Assembly (NCBI GenBank): GCA_030064795.1
Contig: JASJEI010000041.1
Coordinates: 1 to 43,267 of the forward strand
Direction: 5' to 3'
Source: Pleurocapsa sp. MO_226.B13
GTDB taxonomy: Bacteria > Cyanobacteriota > Cyanobacteriia > Cyanobacteriales > Xenococcaceae
Length of the DNA stretch: 43,267 bases
Shown: piece after piece, positions 1 through 8,564 of the stretch
Layout: each line of letters opens with the position of its first letter
Position numbering within the stretch: position 1 is the stretch's first letter
Made by a program: the position numbers and the translations under genes
The notes under the pieces: model-generated
The model's input: only the letters and a program-made list of their open reading frames with translations
Database searches by the model: none
Told to the model about the DNA's origin: nothing

Positions 1-2234
1 CCAAAATCATCCAGGCTAATCTCGATCTTCAGTTTTCTTAGCTGATTGAGTAAAATAATCGTATTTTCAACGTCGTCCATCATCATACTCTCGGTAATCT
101 CTAGTTTAAGATTGGCAGGGTCGAGTTCGGTCAAGATTAAAGCCTCTTGAATTTGCGCCAACAAATCGGGTTGAGTAAACTGTCTGCTAGAGAGATTGAC
201 ACTCATCATTACTTTTTCGGCTTGAGGAAATTGCTCCCGCCATTGTTGCATTTGACGACAAGCAGTTTCTAAAATCCATTTCCCCATGGGTATAATTAAG
301 CCCGTTTCTTCTGCAACGGGAATAAAAGCACCAGGAGAGATAAAACCCCGCGTCGGAGAAATCCAGCGTACCAAAGCTTCAAAACCCGAGAGTTTGCCAG
401 TAGCTAGAGAAACAATAGGTTGATAGTAGAGTTCAAATTCTTGGTTGATAATAGCTTGATTTAAGTCTGCCTCTAATTGCAGTCGTTTTAATGCCTGTTC
501 GTGCATCTTGGTAGCAAATACTTGATGCTGACTTTTGCCCGATACTTTAGCTTTGTACATCGCCGTATGGGAAGCCTGTAACAACTCCTCTGGTTGTAAA
601 TCTTCCTCGATCTGATTGAGAGCTAAACCAATACTGGCAGAAGTGAAAATATTCTGTTGGCTCAATTGAAAAGGAATGGTTAGTTCTCGCTCCAGTTCTT
701 TTGCTAGTTCAATCGCTTCTGTGATGTCTGCCGTAGTTTTAAAGGCGATCGCAAATTCATCTGCCCCTACCCTAGCTAAAATTGCTTGAGGATCGAGACA
801 ATCTTGTAAACGTCGAGTAGCCATCAATAAAATGCGATCGCCAGCTTGATAGCCCAAACCATCGTTGATTAATTTAAAACGGTCTAGATCCAAACAGATA
901 ACGGCAATAAAATTTTTAGTTCTCAACCGATTTCTCTGGGTAAGTTCCTTTAGCTGTTTGGCAAACAAAGTGCGGTTGGGCAACCCTGTCAACGAATCAT
1001 AGAGCAAGTTATATAGTGATTTGTAACCCAATACGCTACCCGTGGTTACAGCCAGGACGAGAACAGCAGGAACCAAAGGAATCCAACCCGAAACTGAAAA
1101 TATCATCAGGCAGATTCCCCATAAGCCAACAATACTCATGCTTCCCACTCCCACGATCGCCAGAGGGTGTTTGAGTTTCCAGGCGATCGCTGCCCCTAAT
1201 AAAGACCACGCCCAAATCCATATACCCTCGGTCCATTCCGACCAAAACCAAATCAGGGGTGCATCATCTAATACCACGCTCACAATTTGACTGACCATCT
1301 GCGCGTGAGCCATAACTCCAGGCATAAAAGTTGCAGTACCTCTATAGGGAGTGGGAATAATATCCTTAATACTGGGCGCACTCGTACCAATTAAGACAAT
1401 TTTGTCTTTGATTAAACTCGGAGGAACTTTTCCTTCTAGTACTTCGGTTAGAGTAACAGTAGGAGCAATACGGGGAGAGCGATAATTAATCAAAATTTGC
1501 TTCCCCGCCGTTTCAGAAGACTTTAATTGATAACCACCAGAATTTGCCTTGAGATCGGGGAAAATCGCTTCACCAATTTGTAAAAAATCATTATTAACCT
1601 GGAACTTGAGATTATGCTTCGCCAAGTATTTAAGACTTACCCGCAGAGCAAAAGAATACATCTGCCGATCTTCTCCTTCTCCCAACTGGACATACATTAG
1701 ATTGCGACGCAGCACATCGTCATCTATGTCTACAACTACATCGTTAAAGCCAATTTGTTCTTTAGCTACTCCTGGTGGTGCAGCAACGCTGTTGTCTCCA
1801 TTGCCTATTAATTGAATTACAACTACGTTATCTTGTTGCAATTCTCGTCTTAGGGCTTCTGTGCCTGGTGGATAGGTAACTTCTCGATAAAGATCGAAAC
1901 CGATTACTTCTGGCTGATGCTGCTGAAGATTTCTCAGCACTCGAGCAATTGTTTTATCGTTAATGGGCCAGCTATTTTGTTGTTCGATATCTTTGTCAGT
2001 AATTTCTACTATTAATAGTCTGCGATCGATTTTGTTGGTCTTAGTTAAATTTACCATCCAATCATAAGCTAGCAATTCTATAATTTGTAGACCTCCCAAC
2101 CGCCTACAACCTAAGATTATCGTAGTAATCAAAATAGTTAAGATTAACAAGGAAAGACTATAAGTACCAAACCAGTTTTTAATTTGTTTGAATTTTAGAT
2201 ATTTCTTGGTTATTTTATCGTTTGCAGATTTCAT
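1..2234 (-). CDS. CHASE2-GGDEF-EAL membrane signalling protein (3' end outside window)
   Basis: This is an open frame of about 744 codons, from an ATG at 2234 running off the left edge. An N-terminal hydrophobic segment (about residues 20-45) is followed by an extracytoplasmic CHASE2-type sensor (about 45-310), several membrane segments (about 320-405), a GGDEF domain and an EAL domain. The GGDEF signature is degenerate (RVGADEF, near residue 490) and the RxxD inhibitory site is absent, so cyclase activity is doubtful. The EAL side looks intact as far as it is visible: GFEALVRW near residue 618, SVNLSS, EITES and the DDF at the window edge. From family knowledge it would bind or hydrolyse c-di-GMP at the membrane in response to an outside signal. 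It is divergent from the DUF928 gene across about 200 bp. Net phosphodiesterase activity is inferred. Confidence 0.9.
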   Translation of the reverse strand, partial: MKSANDKITKKYLKFKQIKNWFGTYSLSLLILTILITTIILGCRRLGGLQIIELLAYDWMVNLTKTNKIDRRLLIVEITDKDIEQQNSWPINDKTIARVLRNLQQHQPEVIGFDLYREVTYPPGTEALRRELQQDNVVVIQLIGNGDNSVAAPPGVAKEQIGFNDVVVDIDDDVLRRNLMYVQLGEGEDRQMYSFALRVSLKYLAKHNLKFQVNNDFLQIGEAIFPDLKANSGGYQLKSSETAGKQILINYRSPRIAPTVTLTEVLEGKVPPSLIKDKIVLIGTSAPSIKDIIPTPYRGTATFMPGVMAHAQMVSQIVSVVLDDAPLIWFWSEWTEGIWIWAWSLLGAAIAWKLKHPLAIVGVGSMSIVGLWGICLMIFSVSGWIPLVPAVLVLAVTTGSVLGYKSLYNLLYDSLTGLPNRTLFAKQLKELTQRNRLRTKNFIAVICLDLDRFKLINDGLGYQAGDRILLMATRRLQDCLDPQAILARVGADEFAIAFKTTADITEAIELAKELERELTIPFQLSQQNIFTSASIGLALNQIEEDLQPEELLQASHTAMYKAKVSGKSQHQVFATKMHEQALKRLQLEADLNQAIINQEFELYYQPIVSLATGKLSGFEALVRWISPTRGFISPGAFIPVAEETGLIIPMGKWILETACRQMQQWREQFPQAEKVMMSVNLSSRQFTQPDLLAQIQEALILTELDPANLKLEITESMMMDDVENTIILLNQLRKLKIEISLDDF

Positions 2235-2433
2235 AAGTTACTCTAATTTTTAGCTCGGTAAAAATACACAAATTAATAATAAATAGGTCGGTAAATATAT
2301 TGAACTTGTCGAGATAAAGTCTATATATTCTTACATTTTTAGTATAGTTTCAATTGGTCTTAGTGGACATTAAAATTCATCGAAGCTAAAATGTTAGACA
2401 TAATTAAAATTTTTTCTTAATAGTTGCAAAACT

Positions 2434-3204
2434 ATGCATAATAAAAAAAATATAAAGAACAAAATTACCTGTTATTTAAGCTCATTAATAACGTTTAATA
2501 TCGTCTTAATGAATTGGGTTTCTACGGTAAATGCCCAAGGAACAACAGAAGCAAATAATAATTCTGAATACGGTCTACCAACTCACCGTCGTGATGGAGG
2601 TAGCAGAGGCAATAGAAATAACTGTATAGCTGCTTCTAATAGCCATAACCTACTGGCTTTGATTCCCGAAAAAACGGTGGGGATTAATGGTTCAGACTCT
2701 CCTAAGTTGTTCTTTTATGTACCTAAAATCAATCGAGCAAAAACTTTAGAATTTGTACTTCGTAACCAAGAAGATGAACTGATGTATGAAGCGTTCCTAA
2801 CTACAGAAGGTGAAGGAATTGTAAGTGTTGAAATTCCCGCTGATGTTTATTCAAATTCGATTGAGGAAAACAAAAACTATCGCTGGTATCTGTCTCTAAT
2901 TTGCAATTTTCAACAACGCTCGCGAGATATTGTGGTAGAAGGTTGGATGCGCCAAGAAGCGATCGATGTTGCCATCGAACAGGAATTAGATGGTGCTGAT
3001 GTAGTAGAACAAGCCGAACTTTATCACGAGCAGGGTTTTTGGTATGATGCCCTATCTGTTCTGGCAGATAATTATCAATCCAATGCCGAACGACCCGCAA
3101 TCCAAGCCAAATGGTCAGAATTATTAGATTCTGTAGGATTAAAAGAAGTCGCTACAAAACCTTTTGTTGAAAGTAAATTAATCGAAGATTCTATTAAGCA
3201 ATGA
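2434..3204 (+). CDS. DUF928 family secreted protein
   Basis: A 256-residue protein with a lysine-rich start and a hydrophobic stretch (about residues 13-34, ending near VNAQG), which looks like a signal peptide. The mature part has the DUF928 pattern known mainly from cyanobacteria: LLALIPE, KLFFYVP, then a beta-rich body with YRWYLSLIC, and a helical tail (VVEQAELYHEQGFWYDAL) resembling a degenerate TPR. Two cysteines (in RNNCIA and SLIC) could pair outside the cytoplasm. The biochemical role of the family is unknown to me. It is transcribed away from the CHASE2 gene, and a functional link between them is inferred only from position. The ATG follows an AT-rich leader with no strong ribosome binding site. 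Confidence 0.85.
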   Translation: MHNKKNIKNKITCYLSSLITFNIVLMNWVSTVNAQGTTEANNNSEYGLPTHRRDGGSRGNRNNCIAASNSHNLLALIPEKTVGINGSDSPKLFFYVPKINRAKTLEFVLRNQEDELMYEAFLTTEGEGIVSVEIPADVYSNSIEENKNYRWYLSLICNFQQRSRDIVVEGWMRQEAIDVAIEQELDGADVVEQAELYHEQGFWYDALSVLADNYQSNAERPAIQAKWSELLDSVGLKEVATKPFVESKLIEDSIKQ

Positions 3205-3280
3205 CGATTGGTTATTTAGTTAGGAAATATTATGGGAAATAAAGGACTAGAGCCAGTTTTTTACTTCCCTTTTTCAGACT

Positions 3281-4051
3281 TCAAGGTAGTAAAGAACGCC
3301 AGAGAAATTTAGGCAAAGACAACATTCTTCGCCAACGCCAAGGTTCTTGATAGAGACGATAAGACCACTCCAGATTGTTGTTTCTCAACCATTTAGGCGC
3401 ACGAGATTTGTTTCCCGCCCAAATATCCAAGCTACCTCCAACCCCAACCCAAATCGAGTTAGGACACAGATGACGATTTTCTCTAATCCACAACTCTTGT
3501 CTGGGTACGCCTATAGCCACAAATATAATTTTAGGTTGTTTCTCTTGTAAAGTTTGTTTCCATTCACCCTCTTCATCTCCAGTAAGGTATCCATGTTGAG
3601 TCAAAATATTGAGCTTGGGAAATTTTTGCTGCCAGGTTTTGGCCGCTTTAGCTGCCGTTTCAGGAGTACCACCAAAAAAACAAAGAGAATTAGCAGAATT
3701 AAATTGTCCCACTGCTTCGATTAAAGAGGCAGCTAATTCTATACCAGGACAACGTTGATGTCTCACACCTCGCAGACGCATATAGATGACTATTCCCGCA
3801 CCATCGGGAATAATTAGTTCTGCGGTTTTGATTGCTCGATCGAGGGCAGGATTTTCTTCTGCCATCATCGTCATTTCTGCATTTAAGGTGACGACGTGAC
3901 TGCCAATACCTCGCTCCAATCTGGTCAGTAACCAATTTTGATAGTCATCCAGGAGATGAACGTAAAGATTGAGAATCGGAAATGTTCTGGGTGCAGGTAA
4001 GTTACTCTCTCTAGTCAACATAAATTTTGATTTTATTTTGTGGATAACCAC
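3281..4051 (-). CDS. WecG/TagA/CpsF family glycosyltransferase
   Basis: A 256-residue protein of the WecG/TagA (GT26) family, which transfers N-acetylmannosamine or a related sugar to an undecaprenyl-linked acceptor during surface polysaccharide assembly at the inner membrane face. Family motifs are in order: VVTLNAEM near residue 53, IPDGAGIV near 81, CFFGGTPETA near 123, and a C-terminal block with GVGGSLDIWAG, RAPKW and LEWSYRLYQEPWRW. Length is normal for the family. The frame opens at 4051, but a second ATG at 4021 (MLTRESN) could be the true start. No polysaccharide cluster surrounds it, so the product polymer cannot be named. Confidence 0.93.
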   Translation of the reverse strand: MVIHKIKSKFMLTRESNLPAPRTFPILNLYVHLLDDYQNWLLTRLERGIGSHVVTLNAEMTMMAEENPALDRAIKTAELIIPDGAGIVIYMRLRGVRHQRCPGIELAASLIEAVGQFNSANSLCFFGGTPETAAKAAKTWQQKFPKLNILTQHGYLTGDEEGEWKQTLQEKQPKIIFVAIGVPRQELWIRENRHLCPNSIWVGVGGSLDIWAGNKSRAPKWLRNNNLEWSYRLYQEPWRWRRMLSLPKFLWRSLLP

Positions 4052-4065
4052 AAAAACGCGCTCTT

Positions 4066-4392
4066 TTAACTCAACTTAACAGCCGTTCCCGAAGCAGTGA
4101 TTAAAACCAATACTCCCTTATTATCCACATTAATTGTACCTGTATCTATCTCAATACCAATAACCGCATCTGCATTTAATCTTTGGGCGCGTTGAGTTAG
4201 TTCTTCTATTGCTTTTTGTTGTCCTTTTTCAAATACTTTTTCGTAGCTGCCCGTACGCCCACCAAGAGTATCTCTAATTCCTGCAAAAAAGTCACGTAGA
4301 GCATTCGTACCATATACCACTTCGGCAGTTACAACTCCCAGGTAGGTTTCAACAGAGCGGTTTTGGATTGTATCGGTGGTGGTAACTAACAT
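4066..4392 (-). CDS. YbjQ/UPF0145 family protein
   Basis: A 108-residue protein of the YbjQ family (heavy-metal-binding domain family, UPF0145). It is recognised from the opening MLVTTTDTIQ, the stretch GVVTAEVVYGTN, the helix with GGRTGSYEKVFEKG, and NADAVIGIEID followed by VLVLITASGTAV. Full length for the family. Known members form pentamers and are soluble; no enzymatic activity is established. The gene lies 14 bp downstream of nothing in its own strand and just upstream of the glycosyltransferase start (4051), so the two may be cotranscribed. Confidence 0.92.
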   Translation of the reverse strand: MLVTTTDTIQNRSVETYLGVVTAEVVYGTNALRDFFAGIRDTLGGRTGSYEKVFEKGQQKAIEELTQRAQRLNADAVIGIEIDTGTINVDNKGVLVLITASGTAVKLS

Positions 4393-4551
4393 GAAGATCG
4401 AAGATATAAAAGCAAAGAGAGTTACGCTATGCGCTGAGGTTATTTTATCAGTTTTTGCAGTCTATTAGTTTTTGCTCTCAAGTAACCGTAACTCAAACAG
4501 AGAGAATACAATAGTAGGTATCGCACAGGCTGAGACGAAATAAATATTAAG

Positions 4552-5577
4552 ATGAATGACTCTACTTTTTTTGACCGATTTCAAATGGCTTGGTTGGGAG
4601 GTGTAATTGGAGCAGCTTTGGGTGGCAATACAGGTCAAATCAAAGAGAGGCAAGTCTTTTCAGAGCCAACTCCAAAGTGGGTCGAAACTAGAGAGGCTGT
4701 AGCTAAAATTATTATCGATCGCCAAAAAATAGAGACTCAATACATTTGTGGGCAGTTAGGAGAGCTATGGGGAGAAAATTGTCCGATCGCAGTTTCAGAA
4801 CCGAAAAAAAAATCTCAGGAGCGGTCTGGTAATATATCTATTGCTGCTTATGGTAGTATGCTGCTGGCTTTGTTACCTTTATTTATTTTTCTCGAAAACA
4901 ATCGAGATATATATACAGAATTGGTTACTGATTGTAATTTAGAGTTGAAAAATCCAACAGAAACGAGCGAAGATATCCTAATATGGAGCTATTTGCTGAC
5001 TCTGGCATTAAACAATCGACTTAAATTGCAAGATGCCAATGTCAGCACGCTGGTCAAGCAAGTGTTAGATGGTGTAGGGGTTAAAACCACTTCTCTAGTC
5101 GAGAAGTTGGGCATAATAGATCGAGCTTGGTCGATCGGCATGAGTTTACGACAATTGACCGAAAAATTGTCTCAAACAGACAATTTCCAGCAAAATCCGC
5201 AGTCGAGTCCTAATGTAGCGATCGCTTTGGCTATTTATTGTTTTGCCTCTACTCCCAGAAATTTTATGCTTTCAGTAAAACGTGCATCTACTCTCAAGGG
5301 CGATTTATCCAGAACGGTAACTGCTCTGACGGCTACCATATCAGGGGCATATAATGGTAGATCTGTAATACCAAGAAACTGGTGCTCCCTCACCAGTCGC
5401 TATTCTATTTGTCAGCAAGCCCAGACAACCGTGGCGGAGTTGTTTAAAATCTGGTCGGGAGTATACCAACTGAATAACCAAGACTTACTATACGCTCCAG
5501 AACTCCATGGGGTTGCTGTTCCCCAAATAATCCAACCCCGTCGAACTCTAAAAATTATTTCTCAAAAGCCCTTGTAA
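4552..5577 (+). CDS. degenerate ADP-ribosylglycohydrolase-fold protein
   Basis: A 341-residue protein with the overall order of the ADP-ribosylglycohydrolase/crystallin J1 family. An N-terminal FQMAWLGGVIGAALGG motif matches the usual FxGxxxGxAxGDA start. A C-terminal block RASTLKGDLSRTVTALTATISGAYNG followed by IPRNWC matches the usual GGDTDTIAAxxGAxxGA region. The metal-binding aspartates expected in the first motif (GDALG) and second motif (DTD) are mostly replaced, so hydrolase activity on ADP-ribose is unlikely. It could be a scaffold or binding protein; this is inference. It is followed by a 190 bp spacer and the 7TM-HD pair. Similar divergent members occur in cyanobacteria. Confidence 0.65.
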   Translation: MNDSTFFDRFQMAWLGGVIGAALGGNTGQIKERQVFSEPTPKWVETREAVAKIIIDRQKIETQYICGQLGELWGENCPIAVSEPKKKSQERSGNISIAAYGSMLLALLPLFIFLENNRDIYTELVTDCNLELKNPTETSEDILIWSYLLTLALNNRLKLQDANVSTLVKQVLDGVGVKTTSLVEKLGIIDRAWSIGMSLRQLTEKLSQTDNFQQNPQSSPNVAIALAIYCFASTPRNFMLSVKRASTLKGDLSRTVTALTATISGAYNGRSVIPRNWCSLTSRYSICQQAQTTVAELFKIWSGVYQLNNQDLLYAPELHGVAVPQIIQPRRTLKIISQKPL

Positions 5578-5768
5578 AGACAAAACTAATTAGCTTTTTA
5601 AATGTTTTATAGCTCAAGCTAGCAAAAAAGAATCTTAAATCTTAATCAAAACATACAGTAGTCAATCCCCCAAAAAGATAATCTTGAATAAAAAGTTGTA
5701 ATCAAAACAGTTTCCAGTATGGTGTCGTTCATTTTTAAGGCTGTTGAAAGCTTATACCCAGTAATGTT

Positions 5769-5984
5769 ATGGCAATTGAAATATCTAGATCCAGATTATC
5801 CCCTGGCAAAATTATGCAGTTAGACTTATGCTGCTTGAAACTTCAGCATCAAATACAGAAAATTGCTGCGAGCTTCGAGTTAAGATCGATTCAGCACATC
5901 CAGTCTCCTATATCAAAGTTGTTAGATCGGTTGATTGTAGCGATCGAACAAGATGTTTTTGTAGCTTCTAAGAGTCCTCACTGA
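5769..5984 (+). CDS. small hypothetical protein coupled to the 7TM-HD gene
   Basis: A 71-codon ORF whose TGA stop overlaps the downstream ATG in the sequence TGATGATG, a hallmark of translational coupling. The product has a helical segment with alternating hydrophobic residues (LDLCCLKLQHQIQKIAASFEL, about 18-38) and a second helix (KLLDRLIVAIEQ), so it could form a coiled coil. It has no membrane segment or signal peptide. I do not recognise a family with certainty. The coupling and a codon use like its neighbours support it as real; it may be an accessory subunit of the phosphohydrolase. Confidence 0.55.
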   Translation: MAIEISRSRLSPGKIMQLDLCCLKLQHQIQKIAASFELRSIQHIQSPISKLLDRLIVAIEQDVFVASKSPH

Positions 5985-8437
5985 TGATGAATTGGCATTC
6001 ACTAAGACAAAATTTTGAGGGATGGCGAGACAAGTATCTACATCACAGTGGTTTATTGTGGGGAAAAAATCGGTCTAAACCTGTCAAACTTTACAGACAT
6101 TCTTCTTTGAAACGACACAAAAATAATCACAATAAACTGAGAGACTTTTTGGTAGTGCTGATTTTGAGTATCATGGCATTAACCAGTGTTGTCGGTTATC
6201 GTTTCTACAATCAGCCACAATTGACCGTAGGAAAAATTTCCCCCCTGACGATCGAAGCTCCACGCTCTGGAAAATTTGAAGATAATAAGACTACTTTAGA
6301 AAGACGCAAGGAGGTACAGACTGGTGTTGTTCCCATCCTCAAACAAAATAAAGATTTAACCGCTGAAATTAAAAATCAACTAGCTCTGTATCTAGACAGT
6401 GTAGATGAACTGAGAAAATTAACCGAACCCTTTCCTTTTTTCAATCCAGAAATTCTCTCCATCTCAAGTCAGCAATATATTCGTTTTTGTCCCGAAGAAG
6501 AATTTAGAGCGGTATTAGCTTCGGTAGCTCAAAATCTTCGGCAGAATATCGATTCAGAAAAGAATTTATCTTTAGAAAAAAGACCAGATTTTAATATTAG
6601 ACTGCAAAAAGTAGCCTCCGAGTTACAAAAATACCGCGAACAAACTTCGGAAACTGAGTTTAATACTTTAATCGCTCAAATTACCTTAACCCGTTATCGA
6701 TATTCCCAGGCTTGGAAAAAATTAGCCCAGAAAAAAGTTGTTAGTTTAAGCGATAAAGAAATTATTATTCTGTTAGATCTGACTGAAAAAGATTGGAAAG
6801 CTACCAAAAATACTATATCCTTAGCGGTCGATCGCATCTTGACTCAGGGAATTCCTGAAGGAATGCCCTCTAATCTCTTAGAAAGAGCAGTTGCGGCCCA
6901 ACTCAATCCAGACATACTTAAGAAGACAGAGTTTTTAGCTAATAATTTACTACTAGAAATACTAAAACCCAATCTCGAAGAAGATAAAGATGCCACGAGA
7001 AATATTGCTGAAAAAGCAGCTATGGCGATCGATACAGTAATAGTGGAAATAGAAGCAGGAGAAGTAATTGTCGAACAGGGAGCAAGAATTACTCAAACTG
7101 ATTTCGTATTGCTAGATGGTTTTGGACTAAGCCAACGAAGCATTAACTGGGATGGATTAAAGCTGTCTGCAACTTTTGTCAGCTTCATGATCGGTATATT
7201 TTTGCTAGTTCAAAGAAGAGTTTATACTTCTATACGTCATCGCGATTACTTATTACTCTGTTTATTGAGCTTGAGCGCGCCTCTATTGAGTGTTTTTGAT
7301 TTTCCTCATACTAGCTTGCCAGCCATTGGTTTATTGGTAAGTAGTTTTTATACCCCCAGTTTGGCTGTATGTCAGGTGACTTTGATAGCTGGATTGGTAA
7401 TGTTTAGCAGTCAGTCATTAGGTTCTCCATACTTATTAGCAGGATTTGTAGGAGGAGCGATTTCAGCGATTTTTGCGGGAAAATCGCGCTCGCGAGAAGC
7501 TATGGCAAGACTGGGGATTATGGTAGGAATATTTCAAGCAGGAGTGTATTTGATTAGTAACTTAATTGCCAGTGCTAGTCCCGCAACTATTTGGTCGGTA
7601 ATTTTACCCGATGCGATTATCTGTGGTCTGTTTGGTGTTGCTTGGAGTATAATTGCCATCGGAGTTTCTCCCTATTTAGAAAGATTTTTTGACCTAATTA
7701 CACCGATCCGACTAGCTGAGTTGTCCAATCCCAATTTACCTTTACTGAAGCGATTGGCTACCGAAGCACCAGGAACATTTCAACACACCATGTTTGTAGC
7801 TTCTTTAGCAGAAGCTGCTGCTAGGGAACTAAACTGCAATGTCGAGTTAATTAGAGCGGGGACTTTGTATCACGATATAGGCAAGATGCACGATCCTCTA
7901 GGCTTTATTGAAAATCAAATGGGAGGCCCAAATAAACACGATGAGATTGGCGATCCTTGGATTAGTGCGGAAATAATTAAAAAACACGTCAGCGAGGGAT
8001 TGGTAATGGCGCGTAAATATGGTTTACCAAAAGCAATTCGCGATTTTATTCCCGAACACCAAGGAACTTTATTGATTGCCTATTTTTACTATCAGGCGAA
8101 GCAAAAAGCAGAACAAAAAAACTACAAGGTCTTAGAATCAGATTTTCGCTACATCGGGCCGATTCCCCAGTCTAGAGAAGCAGGAATTCTCATGTTAGCA
8201 GACGGTTGTGAAGCTGCATTGCGATCGCTAAAAGACGCTACCCCCAAACAAGCTCTAACTACCGTCCGCAAGATTTTTAAGTCTCGTTGGCAAGACGGTC
8301 AATTGCTCGATAGCGGACTAAATTATGAAGAGTTACCGATCGTTGCCGATGTCTTTGTCCGAGTTTGGCAACAATTCAATCATAAGCGCATTGCCTATCC
8401 CAAAGCAGCCTTAGATTCTCATCCCAAGCAACATTGA
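5984..8437 (+). CDS. 7TM-HD family phosphohydrolase (PgpH-like)
   Basis: An 817-residue membrane protein. It has a cytoplasmic lead, one N-terminal membrane segment (about 50-70), a large extracytoplasmic 7TMR-HDED domain (about 75-385), a bundle of about seven membrane helices (about 390-575) and a C-terminal HD domain. Catalytic residues are visible: HD at residues 630-631 in YHDIGKMHDP, a second conserved block NQMGGPNKHDEI, and PEHQGT followed by the GPIPQSREAGILMLADGCEAA helix. In Listeria and Bacillus, PgpH of this architecture hydrolyses cyclic di-AMP; the same substrate is inferred here. ATG at 5984 or 5987 are both possible. It overlaps the small upstream ORF. Confidence 0.93.
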   Translation: MMNWHSLRQNFEGWRDKYLHHSGLLWGKNRSKPVKLYRHSSLKRHKNNHNKLRDFLVVLILSIMALTSVVGYRFYNQPQLTVGKISPLTIEAPRSGKFEDNKTTLERRKEVQTGVVPILKQNKDLTAEIKNQLALYLDSVDELRKLTEPFPFFNPEILSISSQQYIRFCPEEEFRAVLASVAQNLRQNIDSEKNLSLEKRPDFNIRLQKVASELQKYREQTSETEFNTLIAQITLTRYRYSQAWKKLAQKKVVSLSDKEIIILLDLTEKDWKATKNTISLAVDRILTQGIPEGMPSNLLERAVAAQLNPDILKKTEFLANNLLLEILKPNLEEDKDATRNIAEKAAMAIDTVIVEIEAGEVIVEQGARITQTDFVLLDGFGLSQRSINWDGLKLSATFVSFMIGIFLLVQRRVYTSIRHRDYLLLCLLSLSAPLLSVFDFPHTSLPAIGLLVSSFYTPSLAVCQVTLIAGLVMFSSQSLGSPYLLAGFVGGAISAIFAGKSRSREAMARLGIMVGIFQAGVYLISNLIASASPATIWSVILPDAIICGLFGVAWSIIAIGVSPYLERFFDLITPIRLAELSNPNLPLLKRLATEAPGTFQHTMFVASLAEAAARELNCNVELIRAGTLYHDIGKMHDPLGFIENQMGGPNKHDEIGDPWISAEIIKKHVSEGLVMARKYGLPKAIRDFIPEHQGTLLIAYFYYQAKQKAEQKNYKVLESDFRYIGPIPQSREAGILMLADGCEAALRSLKDATPKQALTTVRKIFKSRWQDGQLLDSGLNYEELPIVADVFVRVWQQFNHKRIAYPKAALDSHPKQH

Positions 8438-8564
8438 ACGGTTACTATTAACTATAGAGTTCGATCGCAGTCTATAAGTCAACAGGTAGGCACAAAAAAT
8501 TCTAGAACTTTGCTGCTTGTTGCTGGCTGTAAACGTTTAATTTACCTATCCACAGACAAATATT

